Positions 1 to 5,675 of a DNA stretch of 7,517 nt are shown here, in pieces (the first letter of the stretch is position 1; the number at the start of each line of letters is the position of its first letter). Under the pieces are notes generated by a model. That model had not been told where the DNA came from and searched no databases. It saw only the letters and a program-made list of their open reading frames with translations. Where the stretch lies: the NCBI GenBank assembly GCA_039180225.1, contig JBCDDQ010000246.1, positions 1-7,517 on the forward strand, given 5' to 3'. The stretch comes from JAAEUE01 sp039180225 (GTDB lineage Bacteria > Pseudomonadota > Alphaproteobacteria > Rhizobiales > CAJQND01). Made by a program: the position numbers and the translations under genes.

Positions 1-1310
1 ATCAGGATCAGCACCGGCATAATCAAAGGCAGCACGATTACCGTAATCTCAACGAAATCGAGAAAGAAGCCGAGGATGAACGTCAAAAGCATGCAGAAAA
101 TCAGCGCCCCAATCGGTCCGCCCGGCATGCCTTCCAGAATGTGCTGGATGCGGTCTTCGCCGCCCAATCCAACGAAGACAAGAGCAAACACGCTCGCGGT
201 CAGGATGGTCGCGAAGATCATGGAGGTTACGGTCATGGTTGAGGTCAACGCTGCGCTCAACATATCCGTGGCAAATGCTTTTTGCAGGGAGACCACAATC
301 GCCGCCAGCCCGGTCAAGGCCATCCCCACATAGGCCGCTCCCAACGCCCAGTCCAAAGGACCGGTGTCGCTGCGTTGCAGTCGAACAGGGGCAAGCCCGG
401 CCATGAGCGCCAGAAGCAGCAGGGCCACCGCACCGGCCAAGATAAGCTTCGGGCTCACGCCCATGCGAAAACCCGCCATCAGGATCGCACCCACCGCGCC
501 GACGGACGCAGCTTCTGTGGGGGTTGCGATACCGCCCAAGATGGAGCCCAGAACTGCGAAAATCAAAAGCAGAGGCGGTAAGATGGCGCTCATGACTTCA
601 TACGTCGAGGGTGCCTCGTTGAGCGCTTTCAGCGGCGGAGCCACGGAAGGGTTCAGCAGCGCGCGGCCGAAAATATAGACAATGTAGAGCACCACCAGCA
701 GCAGGCCAGGGAAAAGCGCCGCGGCGAACGTCTGGCCCACCGAAATGGTGTCTATGGTGAACTTGCCCTGGGCGAATTGAGCCTGCTGGTAGGCATTTGA
801 AATGACGTCCGACAGGATGATGAGCAAGGTGGAGGGCGGGATGATCTGTCCCAGCGTGCCTGAGGTGCAGACCATGCCGGAGGCAAGGCGCGGATCGTAG
901 CCGCTGCGCAGCATTGTCGGCAGCGCGATCATGCCCATGGCGATCACGGTTGCCCCCACAATGCCGGTGGACGCCGCCAGTAAAGCCCCGACCAACACGA
1001 CCGAAATGCCCAGACCCCCGGGGAGCCGGCCAAAGAGGCGGCCCATGGTTTGGAGCAAGTCTTCAGCAATCCGGCTCTTCTCAAGCACGACGCCCATGAA
1101 CACAAATAAGGGTATTGCGATCAGCACATCGTTGGTCAAAAGCCCGAAGATGCGTTGCCCGAGCGCACCCATCAAAGACAGATCAAAGCTGCCCGTCATC
1201 CAGCCGAGCAAGGCAAACAGAGTGCCCACGCCCGCAATGGTGAAGGACACCGGATACCCGGCCAGGATGAGGCCGATGAGTACGGCGATCATGATGAGAT
1301 CAAGAGGCAT
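1..1310 (-). CDS. dctM: TRAP transporter large permease subunit DctM, 3' part beyond window
   Basis: This is the ion-coupled channel subunit of a tripartite ATP-independent periplasmic (TRAP) transporter in the inner membrane. I translated it by hand from ATG at 1308-1310; 436 codons are open to the window edge without a stop, so the C-terminus is missing. Family motifs appear in order: PLFVFMG (67-73), LAASTGIVGATV (111-122), SGTLGQIIPPS (150-160), GGIATPTEAA (259-268), and a late FFLDFVEITVIVLPLIMP segment (415-432). The protein is almost entirely hydrophobic helices. Between the TPTEAA motif and the next conserved segment lie about 80 residues with two extra predicted membrane spans (about 287-308 and 322-342), more than in short DctM proteins. 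The start is supported by GAGGA 8 bases upstream and by an 11-base overlap with the end of dctQ, indicating translational coupling. Family certain; substrate unknown, though the partner suggests an organic or keto acid. Confidence 0.93.
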   Translation of the reverse strand, partial: MPLDLIMIAVLIGLILAGYPVSFTIAGVGTLFALLGWMTGSFDLSLMGALGQRIFGLLTNDVLIAIPLFVFMGVVLEKSRIAEDLLQTMGRLFGRLPGGLGISVVLVGALLAASTGIVGATVIAMGMIALPTMLRSGYDPRLASGMVCTSGTLGQIIPPSTLLIILSDVISNAYQQAQFAQGKFTIDTISVGQTFAAALFPGLLLVVLYIVYIFGRALLNPSVAPPLKALNEAPSTYEVMSAILPPLLLIFAVLGSILGGIATPTEAASVGAVGAILMAGFRMGVSPKLILAGAVALLLLALMAGLAPVRLQRSDTGPLDWALGAAYVGMALTGLAAIVVSLQKAFATDMLSAALTSTMTVTSMIFATILTASVFALVFVGLGGEDRIQHILEGMPGGPIGALIFCMLLTFILGFFLDFVEITVIVLPLIMPVLIL

Positions 1311-1815
1311 CGCCGCTGTCCTCATCCATCAACAGCGCCACATCCCGCAGCAAGCACGCCAGTCCCTGGATCAAAAGCAGAATGCAAAAGGCCGGGATGA
1401 GCGATTTGAGCAGGAAGGAGGCCGGGATGCCGCCTACTGAGATGGGGCCTTCCAGAATGGCCCAGGAACTGGCAACGGACGGCCAGGAGTAGATCAGCAA
1501 GACCACCATCGCCGGCGTCAATAAGACCACGTGGCCGACCATGTTGATCAGGGTTTGTAATCGTTTGGAAGCTTTGGCGAAGAAGATGTCGACGCGCACA
1601 TGGCCGTCCACCAGAAGTGTGTAACCGGCGGCCAGCATGAACAGGCCGCTGTGAAAGTACATCACAGATTCGTTGAGCCACACGAAGCTGACGCCGAACA
1701 CATAGCGCAGCAGCACCACAGTGAACTGAACGAGCACCATGATGAGCGCAAACCAGCGCACAGATGCACCCATATACCGGTTTATCCGGTCAAGATAATC
1801 AGCCAGCCGGGTCAT
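1300..1815 (-). CDS. dctQ: TRAP transporter small permease subunit DctQ
   Basis: This is the small membrane subunit of the TRAP transporter, which pairs with DctM to form the translocation complex. From ATG at 1813-1815 it is 171 residues, with four hydrophobic spans at about 19-40, 52-69, 89-111 and 131-156. The typical DctQ stretch RYVFGVSFVWLNE (37-49), followed by GYTLLVDGHVRVDIF (64-78), is present. The frame stays open to a GTG at 1855-1857, but that GTG lies in the loop of a perfect stem-loop (1841-1870). The ATG at 1815 has GGAGG three bases upstream and gives a normal DctQ length, so I prefer it. It ends inside the start of dctM (11-base overlap). The gene follows dctP at a distance of 63 bases. 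Family assignment is firm; the exact start is less so. Confidence 0.9.
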   Translation of the reverse strand: MTRLADYLDRINRYMGASVRWFALIMVLVQFTVVLLRYVFGVSFVWLNESVMYFHSGLFMLAAGYTLLVDGHVRVDIFFAKASKRLQTLINMVGHVVLLTPAMVVLLIYSWPSVASSWAILEGPISVGGIPASFLLKSLIPAFCILLLIQGLACLLRDVALLMDEDSGDAS

Positions 1816-1840
1816 CCGCCTCCGTCCGCGCCCAATGAGA

Positions 1841-1870
1841 CGCCGGCACCGCTTCACGCAGGTGCCGGCG
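1841..1870 (-). promoter_or_regulatory. Perfect stem-loop between dctP and dctQ
   Basis: The 10-base arms CGCCGGCACC (1841-1850) and GGTGCCGGCG (1861-1870) are exact reverse complements around a 10-base loop. The structure starts 8 bases past the dctP stop and ends 25 bases before the preferred dctQ start. On the transcribed strand it is followed by TCTCATTGGG, not a run of T, so it is not a standard intrinsic terminator. Its likely role, inferred from position, is to stabilise the upstream dctP message or partly attenuate transcription, so that more binding protein than membrane subunits is made. Confidence 0.75.
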
Positions 1871-1878
1871 GCACTAAG

Positions 1879-2964
1879 TTAGTACTTATAGTCTAAGGCG
1901 CGGGCATTCATCTGCCCGTTGTCGGCATAGGTCATGTACTGCGCCACGGACGTGCGGTAGGCGAGGAAGCTCTCCGTGATCTCGCGCACCAGAGCATCAT
2001 CATCTTCGCGCAGGTCGGCCATCACTTCGCCGGCCGCATTACCGAACGCAACGATGACGTCCTCCGGCAGTTTGTGAACCTTAACCCCTTGCTCGCTCAC
2101 AAGCTTCTGCAGCGCCAGAGCGTGTTTGGTGGTGTACTCGGTCCAAACCGGGTTGTAGAGGCTCTCGCAAGCAAGGCTCACAGCCTGCTTGAGATCTTCC
2201 GGCAAACCTTCATAGGCCTTCAGGTTGACGCCGCATTCTTCTGCCGAGGAGGGCTCGCCAACGCCTGGCCAGTAGTAATGCTTGGCCACCTGATAGTAGC
2301 CTAGCGCGCTGTCCGTCCAAGGGCCGATGAACTCGCCCGCATCGAGAGCGCCTGACTGCAGCGCCTGGAACATGGCGCGCCCGCCCATGGCCTGAACCGA
2401 CATGCCGATCTTTGCGCACATTTCCGATGCCAGGCCCGTGGTGCGGAATTTGAGGCCTTTTAGGTCGTCCACCGATTTGATTTCAGTGCGGAACCAGCCC
2501 TGCCACTGGGGCCCGGAATTGCCGCACAGGAAAGGCTTCAGACCGAAGCGAGCATACATCTTGTCGTAAAGTGCCTGACCGCCCCCATGGGTCAACCAGC
2601 CCACCTGTTCATCAGCGCGCAACCCGAACGGTTGGGAGCCGAACAGCAAAATCCCTTTGGATTTTGAACCCCAATAGGCTGGCACGGCATGGTAAAGCTC
2701 AGCAGTGCCTTGAGAGACCGCATCAAACACACCGCGGCCCGGCACCAGTTCGCCGGCTGCATAGAGCTTAACCTCGATGCGTCCGCCGGACAGCGCCGTA
2801 ATCCGTTTTGCCAAGTTCTCCGCCGCAACGCCTGGTCCAGGCAGGTTCTTGGGCCATGCGGTGACCATCTTCCATTGCATCACATCTTGCGCAATGGCGG
2901 GTGTGGCGAGCGGGACAGCAGCCGCGCCAGCTGCAGCAGTCTTTATAAAATCTCGTCGCTTCAT
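1879..2964 (-). CDS. dctP: TRAP transporter substrate-binding protein, TakP-like, Tat-exported
   Basis: Periplasmic solute-binding protein of the TRAP transporter, 361 residues. The N-terminus MKRRDFIK followed by an alanine-rich stretch ending APAIAQ-like (PAIAQ, 22-26) is a twin-arginine export signal, as in many TRAP binders. The mature part resembles the Rhodobacter sphaeroides 2-oxoacid binder TakP as I recall it: AGELVPG (70-76), GNSGPQWQGWF (148-158), LKGLKFRT (168-175) and EFIGPWTD (211-218). R174 fits the carboxylate-binding arginine of the family; Q153 and E211 fit the TakP ligands for the bound sodium ion. F212 stands where TakP has Trp. A 2-oxoacid or similar small carboxylate is therefore the best guess; the Trp to Phe change allows another ligand. 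The start ATG (2962-2964) has an AAGGAAGAGG ribosome site just upstream. First gene of the operon, under the promoter at 3022-3049. Confidence 0.93.
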   Translation of the reverse strand: MKRRDFIKTAAAGAAAVPLATPAIAQDVMQWKMVTAWPKNLPGPGVAAENLAKRITALSGGRIEVKLYAAGELVPGRGVFDAVSQGTAELYHAVPAYWGSKSKGILLFGSQPFGLRADEQVGWLTHGGGQALYDKMYARFGLKPFLCGNSGPQWQGWFRTEIKSVDDLKGLKFRTTGLASEMCAKIGMSVQAMGGRAMFQALQSGALDAGEFIGPWTDSALGYYQVAKHYYWPGVGEPSSAEECGVNLKAYEGLPEDLKQAVSLACESLYNPVWTEYTTKHALALQKLVSEQGVKVHKLPEDVIVAFGNAAGEVMADLREDDDALVREITESFLAYRTSVAQYMTYADNGQMNARALDYKY

Positions 2965-3021
2965 GGATCCTCTTCCTTGGTGTTGTGTGAGGTTGAAACT
3001 TTTTTATAGACACATCATTTG

Positions 3022-3049
3022 AGTATTATGTATGCACATAATATGTCAA
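3022..3049 (-). promoter_or_regulatory. Promoter of the dctPQM operon
   Basis: Read on the minus strand, a perfect TTGACA -35 box (plus-strand 3044-3049) is followed by a 16-base spacer and AATACT (plus-strand 3022-3027, 4 of 6 matches to TATAAT). Transcription would start near 3015, giving a leader of about 50 bases before the dctP ATG. The palindromic operator lies between and partly over the two boxes, so a bound repressor would block RNA polymerase directly. The -35 box is strong; the -10 is only fair. Confidence 0.65.
3024..3043. promoter_or_regulatory. Palindromic operator, probable GntR-family binding site
   Basis: Arms TATTATGT (3024-3031) and ACATAATA (3036-3043) are exact reverse complements, separated by ATGC. 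The core TGT-ATGC-ACA has the GT...AC pattern usual for GntR/HutC-type repressors. It lies 21 bases before the start of the adjacent GntR gene and inside the dctP promoter, the usual place for a site that controls both the regulator and the divergent operon. A further half-site ACATCAT (3012-3018) lies on the dctP side. The palindrome is seen directly; which protein binds it is inferred. Confidence 0.8.
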
Positions 3050-3064
3050 CCCATCTGACCAGAG

Positions 3065-3766
3065 ATGACTGAACCGGCCCGCCTGTCCTGGAAGCTCGTG
3101 CGTGATGCTATTCACGCGCGGATTTTGGATTCCACCTATGGTCCCGGCGACAAGCTGCCGAAAGACCAATGCCTCGCCGAAGAGCTCGGCTGTGCGAGGA
3201 CCACGGTGCAGCGGGCCATGCGCGATTTGTCGGACAGCGGAATTGTGGAGCGCAGGCGCAAGGGCGGCACCCATGTGCGAACAGATCCCGTCACCCGGGC
3301 GACGCTCGACATTCCGATCACCCGCAAAGAGGTGGAGCAAAAAGGAGCGGTTTACGGCTATCAGCTGGTCAATCTCACCACTACCCAAGCCCCGCTTGTG
3401 ATTGCTGGAAAGTTCGAGCTTTCCGCCCCCACCACCATGCTGCACATCGAAGCGCTGCACCTGGCTGATCAGCGGCCTTACATCTTTGAGGACCGCTGGG
3501 TCTCCATTGACACGGTGCCGGAGATTGCGAGCGTGGATCTGAAGGTCGAAAGCGCCAACGAATGGCTGGTGCGCAACCGTCCCTACAGCCGCTGTGACTT
3601 GCGGTTCTATGCCATAAAGGCCAGCGAGCATCACGCAAAGCTCCTGGACATTGCGCCCAATGAGGCGCTTTTTGTCATGGAACGCACAACATGGATTGGC
3701 AAAGATCCGATCACCACGGTGAAGGCCGTCACCACGCCAGGCTATCAGTTGTTGACGGAAATCTAA
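3065..3766 (+). CDS. GntR-family repressor with UTRA ligand domain (HutC subfamily)
   Basis: DNA-binding transcriptional regulator of 233 residues, the normal HutC-subfamily length. Residues 8-72 form the winged helix-turn-helix: SWKLVRDAIHARI, then the family motif YGPGDKLPKDQCLAEELG (25-42), the recognition helix ARTTVQRAMRDL (44-55), and the wing GIVERRRKGGTHV (59-71). Residues from about 90 to 230 form the UTRA effector domain, with the typical ending ITTVKAVTTPGYQLLTE. UTRA domains bind small metabolites; here the likely inducer is the substrate of the divergent TRAP transporter or a product of it. No good ribosome site precedes the ATG (only AGAG next to it), so translation may be weak. 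A weak promoter TTGTGT-N16-TATAGA (2983-3010) would place the operator downstream of the start site. Family assignment is firm; target and ligand are inferred from position. Confidence 0.93.
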   Translation: MTEPARLSWKLVRDAIHARILDSTYGPGDKLPKDQCLAEELGCARTTVQRAMRDLSDSGIVERRRKGGTHVRTDPVTRATLDIPITRKEVEQKGAVYGYQLVNLTTTQAPLVIAGKFELSAPTTMLHIEALHLADQRPYIFEDRWVSIDTVPEIASVDLKVESANEWLVRNRPYSRCDLRFYAIKASEHHAKLLDIAPNEALFVMERTTWIGKDPITTVKAVTTPGYQLLTEI

Positions 3767-3784
3767 GGCCCTCCAGCCGCAAAA

Positions 3785-3790
3785 AGGGAG
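3785..3790 (+). promoter_or_regulatory. Ribosome binding site deciding the GTG start of the phosphatase gene
   Basis: AGGGAG lies 8 bases before GTG at 3799-3801. The frame is open well upstream into the regulator gene, but this site, together with the match of the N-terminus (TRILFVCTGN) to the usual start of low-molecular-weight phosphatases, fixes the start here. Confidence 0.7.
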
Positions 3791-3798
3791 CGTGTGAC

Positions 3799-4272
3799 GT
3801 GACCCGCATTCTGTTTGTTTGCACAGGTAACGTGTTCCGCAGCCTTACCGCTGAGTACGCCCTTAAGAAGCAACTGGAGGGTCAGGACGGCTTCCACATT
3901 TCATCGGCTGGAACCCGGGAGGCACCGCATATCAGAGTGCGCGAAGATGTGGCGGACTATCTGCTGCAGAAAGGACTGGACGTTTCGCCCCACCAACGGA
4001 CCTTGGTCACCGCAGATCTGATGGAGCAGACCGACATGGTAGTGGCCATGAACACAGATCACCAGAAGATCCTGCATCAAAGGCACGGCGTGAGAGTGCC
4101 GCTCTACATGGAAGCGTGCGGCAAGGGCGCGTTGCCCTTGTTGGATGTGGATGATCTCTTCACGCCGGAGGAGTTCTACACTCCCGCCGCCATCCGTCAT
4201 ATTCGCCAGATCATTGACGAGATTGTCGAAGCCGCGCCAGCGTTATCTGCCCGTTTGATCGCGGGTCTCTAA
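3799..4272 (+). CDS. Low-molecular-weight phosphotyrosine phosphatase-like protein
   Basis: Cytoplasmic protein of 157 residues, the usual size for the LMW-PTP/arsenate reductase fold. The phosphate-binding loop VCTGNVFRS (7-15) has the nucleophile C8 and R14 in the CX5R pattern at the very N-terminus. SSAGT (35-39) and the following segments fit the family. Several marks differ from classical enzymes: the second loop cysteine is F13, the Pro after Arg-Ser is L16, and the Asp-Pro general-acid loop reads VDDLF (117-121), so D118 or D119 would have to act without the Pro. The gene lies 32 bases behind the GntR gene on the same strand and is probably co-transcribed. It meets the beta-helix gene tail-to-tail after 4 bases. 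It may be a divergent protein phosphatase; arsenate reduction looks unlikely because no extra conserved Cys set is evident (only C107 besides C8). Confidence 0.85.
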   Translation: MTRILFVCTGNVFRSLTAEYALKKQLEGQDGFHISSAGTREAPHIRVREDVADYLLQKGLDVSPHQRTLVTADLMEQTDMVVAMNTDHQKILHQRHGVRVPLYMEACGKGALPLLDVDDLFTPEEFYTPAAIRHIRQIIDEIVEAAPALSARLIAGL

Positions 4273-4276
4273 AGCG

Positions 4277-5632
4277 TCAGACGGCGTGGTTGCCGCTCAC
4301 GGTGAGATTGTCCGGCTGAGCAACGCCCGGCTTGGCAAGATCACCCGTGGACGGCTTGGTCCAGTGCATCCCAAGTATCGCGCCTTTCTTGGCGCCAGAG
4401 ATAATGTTGTTGCTGATGAGCGCCTGGCCTGCGCCGCGTGTGGTGCTGGCTTCCAAACCGATGGGGCAGTCTTTGATCATGTTGCCGGTGGCCACTGTGT
4501 TCTGCAGATATTGGCCCCAGCCCAGCGCGATCCCGGAGCGGGCGGCATTCTCCACCACATTGCCGGTGAGGGCCGTGTCGCCATCAGCGCCAATGCCGAC
4601 GCCCCAGCCGTCATTAAACCGCTTGCGGGTGATGTTGCGCACAAGGTTTCCGGAGCAGACCGCCAGCCGGCCGCCTTCGTTCAAGTTGGTAATGGCAATC
4701 CCGATGGCGGCGGTGTCCACCACATTGTTGCTCACCACGGCGCCTTGAAACGCGAACTCCACATAAAGGGCGACTTCGCCCAGGTCTGAGCAATTGTTGC
4801 CGGTGATCTGCACATTGTCGGCGGAGTTGCAGCGCACAGCAGAGAAGGTGCACGCGGAGATCATGTTGTCCGATGCGGTGACATTGGCGGCACGGTAGAT
4901 GTTGATGCCGTTGCCGTTCTGGCCTGAACCACCATCCTTGGCGCCGATATTGCGGATCTGGTTGTGGCTCACGATGCTGCCGTCTCGGCCCTTCTTGGAC
5001 TGCCAGATCAAGATGCCGTTGTTTTCACATTTCTCCACCAGGTTCCCGGTGATCGTGAGGCCGGTGGCGTCGAGCGAAAACAGCCCGGCATTCCGATTTT
5101 CCGCAAAACTGCTGCCGGTGACAGAGCCACCGCACCCCTTCAGCGAGAGGCCGCTGCGCCGCGAGCGCAGGAAGCTGCAGCGCTCAATCCGCAAGGCGCG
5201 TGTTCCTCGGCACTCAACCAGGCCGCCACGCGCATCGCCCAGGGGGCTTGCGAAATTGCCATCGAACGTGATCCCCTCCAGGGTCACTTCCGGCGTGTCT
5301 TCCACCAGCAAGAGTGGCTTGCCTCCCGCCGCCAAAATCTGTGTTTGGCCTGGAACGCCAATCAGATGCACCAGGCCGCGGATGCTCAAGGTGTCGCAGA
5401 AATAGGTGCCACCCGGCAGATAGAGGCTGCGTTTTTGTTTGATCGCTGCGTTGATCGCCTTTTGCAGCGCCTTGGTTTGCGGTTGGGATCGGCCCGGCTT
5501 TGCCCCAAAATCGGACGCTACCAGCACAGATTTGGCCGCCGCCTGCGCTTCGGTGGCCGAACCCGCCAAAACCGCCAGGCCAGCGCCAATTCCGGCGCTG
5601 CCGGCCATGAAAGATCGCCGCGTTGTGGTCAT
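4277..5632 (-). CDS. Tat-exported right-handed beta-helix repeat protein (TIGR03808-like)
   Basis: Predicted periplasmic or exported protein of 451 residues with no known function. The N-terminus TTTRRSFMAG followed by a long small-residue hydrophobic stretch to about residue 32 is a twin-arginine signal. Residues 40-80 (DFGAKPG, then QKAINAAI and LYLPGGTYF) match the opening of pectate-lyase-like beta-helix proteins. From about 110 onward, short repeats of roughly 22-25 residues carry the pattern TGN-x-hydrophobic-x-x-C/A-x-x-x-G-hydrophobic: for example ITGNLVEKCENNGILIW (194-210), LTGNVVENAARSGIAL (355-370), ATGNMIKDCPIGLEA (381-395) and ISNNIISGAKKGAIL (406-420). This fits TIGR03808 (Tat-translocated repeat protein), known mainly from rhizobial relatives. 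AGGAG lies 8 bases before the ATG. It follows meaB by 43 bases on the same strand, so may share its transcript. Ligand or polysaccharide substrate unknown. Confidence 0.88.
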   Translation of the reverse strand: MTTTRRSFMAGSAGIGAGLAVLAGSATEAQAAAKSVLVASDFGAKPGRSQPQTKALQKAINAAIKQKRSLYLPGGTYFCDTLSIRGLVHLIGVPGQTQILAAGGKPLLLVEDTPEVTLEGITFDGNFASPLGDARGGLVECRGTRALRIERCSFLRSRRSGLSLKGCGGSVTGSSFAENRNAGLFSLDATGLTITGNLVEKCENNGILIWQSKKGRDGSIVSHNQIRNIGAKDGGSGQNGNGINIYRAANVTASDNMISACTFSAVRCNSADNVQITGNNCSDLGEVALYVEFAFQGAVVSNNVVDTAAIGIAITNLNEGGRLAVCSGNLVRNITRKRFNDGWGVGIGADGDTALTGNVVENAARSGIALGWGQYLQNTVATGNMIKDCPIGLEASTTRGAGQALISNNIISGAKKGAILGMHWTKPSTGDLAKPGVAQPDNLTVSGNHAV

Positions 5633-5650
5633 CAGATGTGCTCCTGGTCC

Positions 5651-5670
5651 GCATTTTAGGAACCAAATGC
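5651..5670 (-). promoter_or_regulatory. Small inverted repeat between meaB and the beta-helix gene
   Basis: GCATTT (5651-5656) and AAATGC (5665-5670) are exact reverse complements around an 8-base loop, 6 bases past the meaB stop. The stem is short and no T run follows on the transcribed strand, so it is at best a weak processing or pausing element and would not separate the two genes into distinct transcripts. Confidence 0.35.
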
Positions 5671-5675
5671 AAATC

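Noticed and set aside
76..1440. Plus-strand open frames of 61-169 codons opposite dctM and dctQ.
   Set aside because: The minus strand reads through continuously as dctM with all TRAP motifs; the plus-strand products are unrecognisable and rich in Arg, Pro and Ser.
1816..1857. GTG at 1855-1857 as the start of dctQ.
   Set aside because: It falls in the loop of the perfect stem-loop, would add a very basic 14-residue leader unusual for DctQ, and the ATG at 1815 has a GGAGG site.
1872..1890. Imperfect inverted repeat (CTAAGT / ACTTATAG) over the dctP stop codon.
   Set aside because: Arms are short, AT-rich and mismatched, and most of it is coding for the conserved C-terminus; chance is the simplest explanation.
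3019..3047. TTGAGT-N17-TATGTC as the promoter of the GntR gene.
   Set aside because: The -10 match is only 3 of 6 and the leader would be very short; it cannot be separated from the weak alternative at 2983-3010, so no plus-strand promoter is listed.
3026..3634. A 202-codon open frame on the minus strand opposite the GntR gene.
   Set aside because: It lies wholly antisense to a clear winged-helix/UTRA gene, shows no recognisable domain, and long antisense frames are common in GC-rich coding DNA.
4286..5659. Several open frames of 138-231 codons on the plus strand opposite the beta-helix gene.
   Set aside because: They mirror the repeats of the real gene, have low-complexity Ala/Arg/Gln-rich composition and no family resemblance.
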